NCBI GenBank assembly: GCA_905183005.1
Contig: CAJJDO010000003.1
Location: 252,727 to 316,726 of the forward strand
DNA length: 64,000 bases
Source: Paramecium pentaurelia
Lineage: Eukaryota; Ciliophora; Oligohymenophorea; Peniculida; Parameciidae
Direction of reading: 5' to 3'
Below the pieces are notes generated by a model, which had not been told where the DNA came from, did not search any database, and saw only the letters and a list, made by a program, of their open reading frames with translations. Positions 24,397 to 36,586 of the stretch are shown piece by piece. Each line of letters begins with the position of its first letter. The stretch's first letter is position 1. Made by a program: the position numbers and the translations under genes.

Positions 24397-25172
24397 TAAA
24401 TATAATCATGTTTATTCATTTCCTTTATATATATTTAAAATATCGTTGGGAGAATTCATATAGAATCTAATATCATCTGTATGTAATAAATCATTAATTT
24501 ACAAATTAATCATTCTAATAAATTTAAGGATGATCAATTAAATATCAAATATGTTTATGATAGAACAAAGAATTACTTAAGTAACTCTTATATTAAGCCA
24601 TATTAATGATTTACCTTATAACTTTATGAAATAACAACAGAAATTCTGTAAGATAAAATATATCTAACAGAAAATTCTGTATTTATTGATATTTAGAAAT
24701 AGAAAATTATTCCATTATCTATTGCATTTATCCTTATCAAAAATAACAGCAAAAGTTGAATAGATACTTTGATAAGATAGGATTGGATAATTTATTATGA
24801 TATATAAAAAAGTACTGGATGGAAACAAATATTTTTTTTCCTTTTGTTTTCTTTTGTTTTTATATGGAAAAATGAAATTTCGATTAAACCTTAATGTAAT
24901 ATTGCATATTGTACTACTTAATTTAATTTTCTTATATCAATTATCTAATATAAATTAGTTAATTCTATTAATTTAAATGTATTTTATTGTTTTTCTTTAT
25001 TATTAAAAACATTATTTACATAATAACTATGTGATAATGTCTAATAGTAAGCAAAACAATAGTTGATTTAAAAATTAACATAACTTGCTTTAGTTCATCC
25101 ATTTTTATTAATCATTAATATTATATAAATTTTGATATTTATATTTATATATAAATATATATATATCACTTT
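24397..25172. other. no supported gene; TGA-broken open stretch
   Basis: The reading frame of the preceding gene continues past its TGA through about 24757, broken only by one further TGA (pieces such as FKDDQLNIKYVYDRTKNYL and IYLTENSVFIDI). It may be a degraded extension. From about 24780 the DNA is plain AT-rich spacer with a TA run near 25150, the promoter side of the AAA gene. Confidence 0.35.
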
Positions 25173-26560
<1,388 letters not shown>

Positions 26561-26862
26561 TTTATTATATTAATAAAACTTATATAGCTTTTATCATAAA
26601 ATGCAATAAGATTTATTAAAGTAAAATCATAAATTCTTTTCACATAATTGGTTTAATTTATAAATTAGAAAATATAATTATTTAAACTGATTTTATATAA
26701 ATATAGTTTAGTATTGAGATAAATTCAAACGGTTTTATGAGTTGATTTAATTGAATGAAAGCTTGAATTCTTGAAAATTCAAATTTATTAATGATATTTT
26801 TAGAAATTCCTTAAATCTAATATATACTTTATAAAACCATTCTACAATGAATTAATTAAATA
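26561..26862. other. intergenic, no gene seen
   Basis: AT-rich spacer between two plus-strand genes, holding the 3' end of one and the promoter of the next. Confidence 0.5.
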
Positions 26863-28683
26863 ATGGGAAATTTTTCAGGATAATGTTTTGCTGAGGAACC
26901 AGAAGAAAGGAATGGTATATAGATTAGGATAAACTAGTAAAAGGTTGACTAATCTCAAAATGTTTCAATGCAGAATATAAAAAAGGATTAGGACACAAAC
27001 CTTTTTTAGTATGATTAAAAAGAGATTACAGGAATAAATAAAACAAATTTAGAATGTTTATTTTGTCAGAATCATTACATATAATTGAGACATTAATAGA
27101 ATTTAGGTTTAATACTATATCCTTAAAAAAGATGGCAGGAAAGGAGAAGCCATTCTTCCTAAATTAATTAAATAAAAGAATCAAATGTATTCACTGACCC
27201 TTTGGCTCTTCTTTAGAATGATCCAATATCTTAGTATACATCTGAATGGTTCTAATTGGCATTATCATTACCAAAATATATAAGATCTAGAGAACATTTT
27301 GATGGTCTTCCAGAATAATAATAATTTAATTTCCTTAATTCTACATTAGAATTACATGATCTTCATTCTCTTATATGTTTGAAATGGTGTGTAGTTGATT
27401 TTTTTAGACAAAAGAATTCTTTGTTTCCAAGAAATCATTTTTTGGAAAGTTGTTGCGTAATATTTTATAATATTGCTCATTTATGTTAATTTTATAATGA
27501 ATTATTTATGGAGAATTATTAAGAAAATTAATATGCTCATAATATAAGACTTTATATAAAGTTATATCATTAATATTAGAAATTAATGAACACCTTTTAA
27601 AATTCATATGATTTATAATGTGATTTATTACAAATGAAGTATGAAAAACAATTTAATATTTAAAAAGATGATTCTAATTTCTATCCTCATTTTAAATTAA
27701 TAGGATATATGATTAGATTTTGGTGTTAAATCACATTAACAACAGATGTACAGAATATTCTAAAATTGAGTTATAGAAATCTAAATTTAGAAGATGATGA
27801 AGATTTAATTTAACAATATGTAATCGTTGCTTTAGATGTAGATATAGATGAATACAATGTTCATTGGATTGGCCATAGAGAATATTTTAGATTTGAGAAA
27901 ACTTTATTAGACTATAATATTATTGAATAATTAGTAGAATAATAATCTATTTCTAATTCTGATTTCTATTAATAAATTGATAAAAAATTGGATAAATTGA
28001 GATTGTTATATCCCTAATGGTTTTTTGAAGTAGAATTTGAATGTTTAGGAATTTAACATAAAATTGCAAGATTAGTTTCAGATGTTAAATCTTAGAATTC
28101 ATCTGAAATTGCTAAACTGAAGAAAACAGAAGATATTGATATTTTAGAGAATGGTGGTAATTATTAATTTGAAATTATTTTAAATTCTGTCAACACATTA
28201 AAATAAGAGAATTCTGAAGAAAAAGAAGTTGAGTTAATGGCATTATACTTATAGGAATCTAATTTAATGCCTAGATCTAAATTTAGATAATCTTGCTCTT
28301 ATGAATCGACAATTACATCATTTGGTTTTAAATAAAAAGGATTTAATTATTCAACATAAAGTAATTTAAAGGTTAGTTAAGAAGCTATTCAAATAAGTAA
28401 AGAGATTGGAGTAGAATATAAATAGAAATTAACTGAATTTAATGATCGATTATAAAGAGTCTAAGATAATATCAGTTCAAGAGAGTAAATCTTAAAATAA
28501 AGAGCAAAACAATTAAAAATCCCTCTTGATGTTAATATTGAATGGTTGAACTTTTTTAAAAAAACAGATTTTAGTAAAATACCTGAAGCTGAAAAAACAT
28601 TTAAAAATTTAATCAAAAATATACTGCAAGAATTGGTATCTTTTAATTCAAATTATGTATCTCAATTAATTTAATTCTAATGA
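26863..28683 (+). CDS. orphan protein with a possible N-myristoylation start, 606 aa
   Basis: A single intron-free frame from ATG 26863 to TGA 28681-28683. It begins MGNFSGQC: Gly at 2, Ser at 5/6-type position and a nearby Cys, the pattern for N-myristoylation with palmitoylation, which would tether it to membranes. The body is acidic and aromatic with scattered Cys/His (LECLFCQNHYIQLRH near residue 65 could bind zinc) and a helical C-terminus. No family is recognised. The lack of introns contrasts with its neighbours. Confidence 0.75.
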
Positions 28684-28823
28684 TTTGTCACTATAATTAT
28701 TTATAAGAATTATATTATTATATTCTATAATATTTGAAATAAATATAGATTTATAATGAAAATGTATATATCAAATACCATTAATTGATAATAAATTTAT
28801 TATATATTAAATATATATAGCAT

Positions 28824-30232
28824 ATGTTTGGTTGGTTCAAAAAGAAGAAGCCCGAATCAAATTCAGCTTAATAAGAAGAAAAAGATGAAAGTGATTATGT
28901 TGATGTATTTTTATATTATGAATTATATTAGGATGAAACATAAGTTGTTACAAATGAAGATAAAGAATTAGAGGCTAAAGGCTTTGATCCAATAGCTTAA
29001 GTTCAAGAATAAGATAAAGAAAATGAAGGAATTGCTGATCCTGATAAATTAGAATATGTTGGATACCATGACATTCCAGGTGATGATATACTATAATTGG
29101 TGCTCAATTTTAAATATTTTCCTAATGATGAAGAAATTCGTCATCCAGAGGGATATGAAAAGGGAGGCAGAATTTGTGCAGATAAGAAAGTAGTAAGCAA
29201 AGCAAGAAGTGTAGGAAAGGAAATGGTTAAATAAATTGGGAAAAAAATATTATCAGGATCTTTAAATCTTACTAAAGTAAGTTTCCCTATTAGAGTCATG
29301 ATACCCAAGACTGCCTTAGAAACATCTGTTCATGGAAGTACTAATCATTATTTATTAAATAGCATCTGTTTTCCCCTTGTATATAACAAAAGCCACAATG
29401 ACACCAGATTTTTTAGAAAGATTCAAACTTGTAATCACAGCCACTTTATCTTCATTTTTTTGGACCAATACCTTTTTAAAACCAGTATTTTTACCTATTC
29501 TAATAAAAGCTTAATCCAATTCTAGGAGAGACACTTTAGGCCAATTATAATGATGGAACTTAAGTCTATTGTGAATAAATTATGCATCATCCTCCTGTTA
29601 GTTATTTCTTGGTTTTTGGTCCAAATAAAAAATATAAATATTATGGATACTATCTTGTTGAAGGAAGAGCAGGATTAAATTCTGTTACTGTATATTTCTT
29701 ATCTGATTTAGATTATTAATAAAGGCAAAAGAACAATTGAATTCAATGATGGATAAAAAATTGATTTTGATTTTCCAAATGAATTATATAGTGGCACATT
29801 TTTTGGTTAATTAAGACAAGAGTCTATAAACAAAATTACCTTCACTGACAAAGCCAATGGTCTTTCATGTATCATTGATATCGGAAAAGTTAAAAAAAAG
29901 TAAAGCCTTTTTCATATTAAAGAACATCTGATTTCTTTTAGGCTGATGTTAACTTTAAAGGTTAAAAAGTTTCCACAGTATTTGGAACATATATTGGTTT
30001 CATTAATTTTGATAATGTGAGATACTGGGACTATAGATATGTTGTTCCTCATAAAATAAAAATGGATAAATAGCTTTTAGAAAGTGATCACAGAAATCGA
30101 TCAGATCTATAAGCTTTGAAGGTTGGTGATATTCCATTAGCACAAAAAAATAAAGAAATATTAGAAAATATTCAAAGAAATGATAGAAAATTAAGAGAAA
30201 CATTTGAAAAGCAAAAGAAATCTAAGAAGTGA
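28824..30232 (+). CDS. oxysterol-binding protein-related protein, 428 aa
   Basis: Five introns (27, 25, 25, 22 and 23 nt) give an exact frame from ATG 28824 to TGA 30230-30232. After an acidic N-terminus the ORD domain is clear: ILSGSLNLTKVSFPI (lid/entry), YITKATMTPDFLERFKLV, NPILGETLQANYNDG, then the family signature as EQIMHHPPVSYF (usually EQVSHHPP). C-terminal parts include DVNFKGQKV, NVRYWDYR and RSDLQALKVGDIPLAQKNK. These proteins move sterols and PI4P between membranes. No PH domain or FFAT motif is seen, so this is a short ORP. Confidence 0.93.
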
Positions 30233-31063
30233 ACTTGATTTGATGTTTAAAATATAATGTTATTAAAATGCTTTTCAATATATTGTAATTCATCATACAG
30301 TATAGTTTGTATGAAAATAAAAACGAATTCTAATAATTTTTGTTAAATAATGACATAAAAAAAATAGAAAAAATATTATTCCTAAAAAAATTAATTTTAA
30401 TTTATAAATTTGCTGAAAATCATTAACATCTTATAAAAGAAAAAATTAAGAAGTTAGTTATTTGAATTTCTCTAAGATTTATGCTGCTTATCTAAATTTA
30501 TAATCTACCCATTTCTACTGGTGAAAGGTTAAGAAAATCTATCTCCTTAGGTAATATTTATATTAATAATTTAAATGAAAATAAAGTATTGGGAACAGTT
30601 TATCATTCAAATTAAAATTTACATAATTAATATTATAATTCATTAAGATTAGAAAATTTATTATACTTATTTTTAAATGTAATATATATTATTAAAAATT
30701 CATTAATATTAAATTTATAAGTATTAATTAAAAGTTGAATTCACTTCCAAAACATATTACATGATAATTGAATTATAAACTATTAGAAGTTGAAATGTTA
30801 ATTAATACCTATATCAAGAATATATTAATGAGGAAATTTAATACTTAGTTTTTCAAATAATTTTTTATTTGATATTTTTTCAAAAAATATTTTTATTTAT
30901 ATTCCTTTAGTTCTTATGCATTTGAAGAACAATCTATGATTAAATTGAATTTATATTCAATAAAAATAGATTTGGTTTTTTGCAAAGCATAAAAAAAAGT
31001 AAAAATAATTCTTATACAGCAACATTTTATTATTATTATTATTTTGAAGGAAAATAGAAAATA
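30233..31063. other. intergenic, AT-rich, no gene seen
   Basis: About 830 bp of very AT-rich DNA with only short frames on either strand. It presumably holds the promoter of the K+ channel gene. Confidence 0.5.
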
Positions 31064-32373
31064 ATGAATCAAGTCTCGGATGATTAATCATATAAAACAA
31101 TTAAATCTGGAAAATCTATGGCTTAAATAGGGTAAACAGTTTCAGGAGAATATTCATCAGAGAAGAAAAAGTAAATATAATAAAAAATTTACATAATTCT
31201 GAATGATTATGAATGCAATAAGCTAGTATGAAAATAATTATTATAGGCATTTTTTTTATCAATTTTATCTATCTTTATAATTTCACTTGATATTATATTA
31301 CTTATTTTAGAGACTGAAAAGGAATTAGGAATAATAGACATTTGGGTAACTGCAAATTCAGGAGTTAGTAGTTATTTTTTAGTGGAATATGTTTTTAGAC
31401 TGATCTCTTATAATGCTTTTGATGAAACATTGGTTGAATTTTTAAAAAGTAATTTTGTAACTAATTAGAACCTTTTAATCTAGTTGATATACTTGCATTA
31501 ATATATTCTATAATAGAATAAATATTGTATCTTATTGATGTTTAGGTTGATCCTAGAATAAAGGTATTAAGAATGCTTATTGTTCTTCGCTTGATTAGAA
31601 TCTTTAAATTTTCAACTTTCTCTTTAGGAGTGAAGGTATATGATAAATAAATATAATAGATATTAATAAGAGGATTATCAGAAAGTATGCAAGCACTCTC
31701 ATTACTACTATTTTTTACAATGATATGTATTGATTTATTCTAACTTCTGAGGTGTGATATTGATATCTAGTTTTATGTACTTTGCAGAAAAAGAGTTTGT
31801 AGAAGATAGTTAAATCTAAAATATACCTTAAGCAATATGGTGGGCAATCATAACAATAACAACAGTTGGATATGGAGATTATGTTCCTAAATCTTTACTT
31901 GGTAAATTTATTGGAGTGTTGAGTCTAATTTTTGGAGTATTATTACTTTCACTTCCTGTAGCAATTATTGGAAATAAATTCTAAGAGATTTATTTATAAA
32001 ATAAAAAGGAGGAAACTAAAAGAGCAAGAAAGAATGCAAAGGTTAAATAAATGATCTAAATATTAGACTCATTACAATTAAATTTAGAATTAAAATGAAA
32101 AAGAAATTTATAGAATTATTTTAAAATTAAATGAGTTAGAATAAGTAAATGAAAGAATTGAATAATGTTTGAAAGATAATCAATTTTTATATAGAAGTAT
32201 ATATAGATAATATTTAATTAGGTATCTCTAGAGATGCATAAAGTATGATAGATAAAATTGAAATAAATAGAGAAAATGGTAAAAGTAAGAGTAAACAGAA
32301 GGAAAGATTGAGTACTTAAGAAAGAATTATAAAGATTAGAGAAGAAATTCTAAATAGTAGAAAAAATAAATGA
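31064..32373 (+). CDS. six-helix voltage-gated-type K+ channel subunit, 397 aa
   Basis: Five introns (21, 20, 25, 25 and 25 nt) give an exact frame. Membrane helices: S1 ([19 protein letters not shown]), S2-S3, an S4 with spaced basic residues ([19 protein letters not shown]), S5, then the pore with TVGYGD, the K+ selectivity filter, and S6 ([13 protein letters not shown]). The C-terminal tail is cytoplasmic, Lys/Glu-rich and helical; no cyclic-nucleotide domain fits in it. Four such subunits form a channel in the plasma or ciliary membrane; ciliates have large families of these. It converges with the minus-strand Myb gene, leaving only 44 bp between stops. Confidence 0.92.
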
Positions 32374-32417
32374 ATTTTGATTATATTATTTTTAATTGTT
32401 TATATTGATAAAATTCA

Positions 32418-33772
32418 TCAAGAATTATTCTATGTTATGTCTTAGATATTCTAATTTTATTTCTTCTTATTTGGAACTGATATGAAAGCTTCATTATATA
32501 ATATTTATAATTTTTCTTACCTAGAAGAAGCCTATATTTGAGCTTCTTATTCATTCTGATCAGCATCATACTCAGAATCATCATCACAAGTGAAAATCTT
32601 AGTATATCTAGTATCTGTTCTGGTATCTCCAGGTTTAATAAAATGACCTCTGAATTTTCTGTATTCTTTTTCAGTTTTATTATTAGCTTTACCAGAATTG
32701 ATTTTTGCATAAACCTTTTAGCAATGTTTAGGAATGAAATCAAATTATAAATTATTGAGTTCAATTCTTTTATTTTATCTTTAATCATCTACTTCTGAAG
32801 GATCAACACTACATTATGAACTTTTTTATTTAGATTTTCTATTACTAGATTTAAGTAATAATGAAAACTCTTCTTCTTATATTTATGTTAATGTACATTC
32901 ATTAAACCATTAATATTTTTAACTCCAATCATTTTCCAAAATTAGATTCTTATATACTAATGTTTCCTTATTCTTTTTAATATTTCTGAGTACCAAAGGA
33001 TGAGATACAATAGTATCATTAGTACATTATTCAACACTAATTTTTCTTAGAATATCTAAGTATTCTATATAAAACATTAACTTTCTGTATTAATTTCTGT
33101 TGATTACTTTCATATATGATTAATATCTATCCACTCTATCTGCTTAAAATACACGAGCATGCATTAAATATAATCTTTCACAAATGTCTGATGCTTCTAT
33201 TAATTATTAACAAAGATATTATTCAAATGGATCTAATCCTTTATTTTTCTATTTAAATCCTTCAGAAGTCAAAGTATCCTTAGCTCTTAATAATATATAA
33301 ATGCTTAAATGTGATAATTTTAATCTAAATTCTGCATCTTTTTTTCCACATCTTCTATGTTTCCTTTCCTTTGCAAATACTTCATCAATTGATTGAATTG
33401 CTTATTTTATATGTTATGAAGATATTCTACAAAATCTTCCCTTATATAATCTAAAAATCAATTTATATTTAAATACTTAATTCCTGTTAATTAATAGAAA
33501 TCATTTAACCCTTATCTTTTGACTCCTCTTGATTTAATATCACTTTCTATTAGTTAAATTTGTTATTCTTTAGTAAAATTCTCTGAATATCCTGTTAATT
33601 ATTCCCAACGATATCGAAGTGTATTGGCTTTCTATACTTTTTCGCCTGTTTATAATTCAAATTTCCTTGCTACCTAAGTCCAACTTGTGCAATTTTTGCC
33701 TCCAAATGCATCTACAATAGCCAAGAACTCCTTGTCGAATTTCTAGTCTTGTTTATGGTACCTTGCACTCAT
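32418..33772 (-). CDS. Myb/SANT-like protein, 442 aa
   Basis: Minus strand, ATG 33772 to TGA 32420-32418 with one 26-nt intron (33451-33476). The N-terminal ~80 residues form a Myb/SANT-like helix bundle with the expected tryptophans (DKEFLAIVDAFGGKNCTSW, then TLRYRWEQL and FTKEQQIQLIE), usually DNA- or histone-tail-binding. The middle is helical and basic (ERKHRRCGKKDAEFRLKL). The tail is acidic (FTCDDDSEYDADQNEQEAQ). A transcription-related role is inference. The 5' two-thirds of this gene appears again beyond the N at 34051, as an assembly duplicate. Confidence 0.75.
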
Positions 33773-34050
33773 TTACAATTAAAATTCTAATTAAACTAAG
33801 CCATTTTTTGTCAATTAAAAAATCCTATAAAAACTTGTGCTCAGAGAGTGATGTAATCTTCATATTAATTGCAGGTATAAAAATAACAAGGTTTTCTAGA
33901 GTATAAACTAATATATAAGTATAAAATTTTATTTTTTTTATATACCCAATAAAAATGTAGGAATATAATTTATCATCTCTAATTAAGAATAGTAATTCTA
34001 TTATATTAGGTAGATCCTTTTATTTATTTAGATGAGATTTCACTATTCAT
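33010..34050. repeat. first copy of a duplicated contig end
   Basis: These 1,041 bases recur, apparently base for base apart from one insertion, from 34052 to 35152. The first copy stops exactly at the N. This is what two overlapping contig ends look like when joined without merging, not a biological tandem duplication. Confidence 0.85.
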
Positions 34051-34051
34051 N
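34051..34051. other. assembly gap (single N)
   Basis: One ambiguous base marks the join of two overlapping contigs. The most economical true order is bases up to 34050 followed directly by 35153 onward. Confidence 0.9.
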
Positions 34052-34814
34052 ATAGTATCATTAGTACATTATTCAACACTAATTTTTCTTAGAATATCTA
34101 AGTATTCTATATAAAACATTAACTTTCTGTATTAATTTCTGTTGATTACTTTCATATATGATTAATATCTATCCACTCTATCTGCTTAAAATACACGAGC
34201 ATGCATTAAATATAATCTTTCACAAATGTCTGATGCTTCTATTAATTATTAACAAAGATATTATTCAAATGGATCTAATCCTTTATTTTTCTATTTAAAT
34301 CCTTCAGAAGTCAAAGTATCCTTAGCTCTTAATAATATATAAATGCTTAAATGTGATAATTTTAATCTAAATTCTGCATCTTTTTTTCCACATCTTCTAT
34401 GTTTCCTTTCCTTTGCAAATACTTCATCAATTGATTGAATTGCTTATTTTATATGTTATGAAGATATTCTACAAAATCTTCCCTTATATAATCTAAAAAT
34501 CAATTTATATTTAAATACTTAATTCCTGTTAATTAATAGAAATCATTTAACCCTTATCTTTTGACTCCTCTTGATTTAATATCACTTTCTATTAGTTAAA
34601 TTTGTTATTCTTTAGTAAAATTCTCTGAATATCCTGTTAATTATTCCCAACGATATCGAAGTGTATTGGCTTTCTATACTTTTTCGCCTGTTTATAATTC
34701 AAATTTCCTTGCTACCTAAGTCCAACTTGTGCAATTTTTGCCTCCAAATGCATCTACAATAGCCAAGAACTCCTTGTCGAATTTCTAGTCTTGTTTATGG
34801 TACCTTGCACTCAT
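34052..34814 (-). pseudogene. truncated duplicate of the Myb/SANT gene (assembly artefact)
   Basis: Repeats the 5' part of the gene at 32418-33772 from its ATG (34814) until the N cuts it off. The sequence appears identical to the first copy, including the 26-nt intron. It should not be counted as a second gene. Confidence 0.8.
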
Positions 34815-34869
34815 TTACAATTAAAATTCTAATTAAACTAAGCCATTTTTTGTCAATTAAAAAATCCTA

Positions 34870-34931
34870 TACAGCCAAATTTTATAAACCAAAAATTAAA
34901 TAAATCTTAATTATTTACTTTGCAACGATTG
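34870..34931. mobile_element. candidate retained internal eliminated sequence (IES), 62 bp
   Basis: The segment is present only in the second copy. It is flanked by TA on both sides (34870-34871 and 34932-34933). Its left end reads TACAGCCA, a full match to the Paramecium IES end consensus TAYAGYNR; the inverted right end reads TACAATCG, matching at all but one position. It is AT-rich and short, as IESs are. Precise excision would leave one TA. The first copy has that TA but two extra A in the following A run, so the match to a clean excision is close, not perfect. It lies 55 bp upstream of the Myb start codon (34814), in non-coding DNA. Confidence 0.7.
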
Positions 34932-35152
34932 TAAACTTGTGCTCAGAGAGTGATGTAATCTTCATATTAATTGCAGGTATAAAAATAACAAGGTTTTCTA
35001 GAGTATAAACTAATATATAAGTATAAAATTTTATTTTTTTTATATACCCAATAAAAATGTAGGAATATAATTTATCATCTCTAATTAAGAATAGTAATTC
35101 TATTATATTAGGTAGATCCTTTTATTTATTTAGATGAGATTTCACTATTCAT

Positions 35153-36586
35153 AATGATTTTTTTTTCATCTCATCAAAGTATTTAAATGCTTTTTCATTT
35201 CCAAATTTTAAATATGATTTTTTTGAGAGTAGAACTTAATGCATAAAGGAATACATATATTAATTATAACAGAATATTTTTGCTTTCTTATATATTCTTA
35301 TATATTCTTATATAATTCAATTTTAATATTTGATAGCTATCTATTTCAGACAAAAATATCATTCATGATTAGAAAAATGAATTTATTTAATAAATACTTT
35401 ATTTTAATTTAAATTGATCAGAGTAAGTAAATTATTCAATTTCTATAAATAGATCTTCATTATTAATGACATTTAATTTTATTTTATTGATCACATCAAA
35501 TTGGTTTTTTAAGATTTCAAATTATGATAGTTATTTATAATCTCTAAAAACTCTTTCGACCATAGTATTACATTCTGATTATACAATGATTTTAATAAAA
35601 TTTTAATTATGCCATATCAATGAGATTTTCATCTAGATATACAGTTCTGATATCTTCATTAAGAATTAAGCAGTTTGCTTTTTGAATACAACATTTAATT
35701 CTTCATTATTCAGCATATAAGATATCACTTATTGAGTATTCTGAAATCCTCTATATTTGTTTAATCATTGTAGAAATAATCAAATTATATCCATAGAGTT
35801 ATCTCTTCTCCATTACTATATTTTATCATAATTTTTTTTTTTGATATTTCTGATAACCATTTTAATAAATAAATCATTTTTATTTCTGAACAGTTATACT
35901 TTTCTTAAACTCTATTCTGATTAAAAATTTTTAGGAATTAATAATAAATAGTTATAATAAGACTAGTTGACCTTACGTTAATATTTTATACTACCATAAC
36001 TTAGATTATTTAGTTATATATTGATTAATTAATCAAATCAAGTATCATAATTTTCAACTCTTTCCATTTTTAAAGATAATATAATATCAATCCAAAATTA
36101 ATTATGAAATTTTCAATATTTCTAATGAAACTTTACATTCTAATATAATTCAGGATTCCAAACCCTTTATTTGATTAAATGCTTATAATTAAAGAATCTT
36201 AATTAGAGATTCTAAATTATTTTATTTGTATTTAGATATTGAATGTTTTAGTATATTACTAAATTTAATTTGCTAACAAAATTTTTACAAGCTTTTTAAA
36301 TATTAAATTTGGATTATAAAATATGTGAAAATACTAATAATTTTATAGGTCTCATTAATTTAATAAAAGAGTAGTTATCAAATCAAAAAGTCTAATTACT
36401 TTATGGACTTTCCTTTATAAATGTGAATTTTTAATAATAAAAAACAACATAATTTAGTTTTATTTAATTTATTTAATTTATATGTTTAAACATTATTTAA
36501 ATATTGAATTGATTACATAAAATTATATAAATTTATAATTTAGTTTTATAATTAATATAGATTATAATTGAGAAAATTTAATTTAG
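35153..36586. other. long AT-rich stretch, no supported gene
   Basis: On the minus strand a frame from ATG 36067 to TGA 35365-35363 reads 235 codons but holds three in-frame TGA. Pieces look coding (NNEELNVVFKKQTAQ, ECNTMVERVFRDYK, NNEDLFIEIEQFTYSDQF), but the TGA rate is close to chance for this base composition. A 35-codon minus frame at 35149-35256 (KSYLKFGNEKAFKYFDEMKK) may be the last exon of something lost. Either decayed genes or noise. Confidence 0.3.

Larger units (their letters stand above)
34052..35152. repeat. second copy of the duplicated contig end, with ~62 bp insert
   Basis: Matches 33010-34050 at an offset of 1,042 up to 34869 and 1,102 beyond the insert. The net difference is +60 bases: a 62-bp TA-bounded insert and two fewer A in the flanking A run. 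Confidence 0.85.

Noticed and set aside
29298..29525. Plus-strand frame inside the OSBP gene
   Set aside because: It is the unspliced read-through of a 25-nt intron; removing the intron restores the ORD motifs in another phase.
32435..32788. Minus-strand 117-codon frame starting at ATG 32788
   Set aside because: Out of phase with the acidic C-terminus of the Myb/SANT gene, which reads continuously through the region in another frame and ends at 32418.
33010..35152. Recent tandem duplication of the Myb/SANT gene
   Set aside because: Both copies end at the single N and appear identical apart from one insert, which points to contig overlap.
35363..36067. A 235-codon minus-strand gene with three TGA
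   Set aside because: The TGA frequency is about that expected by chance and Asp/Glu/Gly content is only slightly above background; kept only as a remark.
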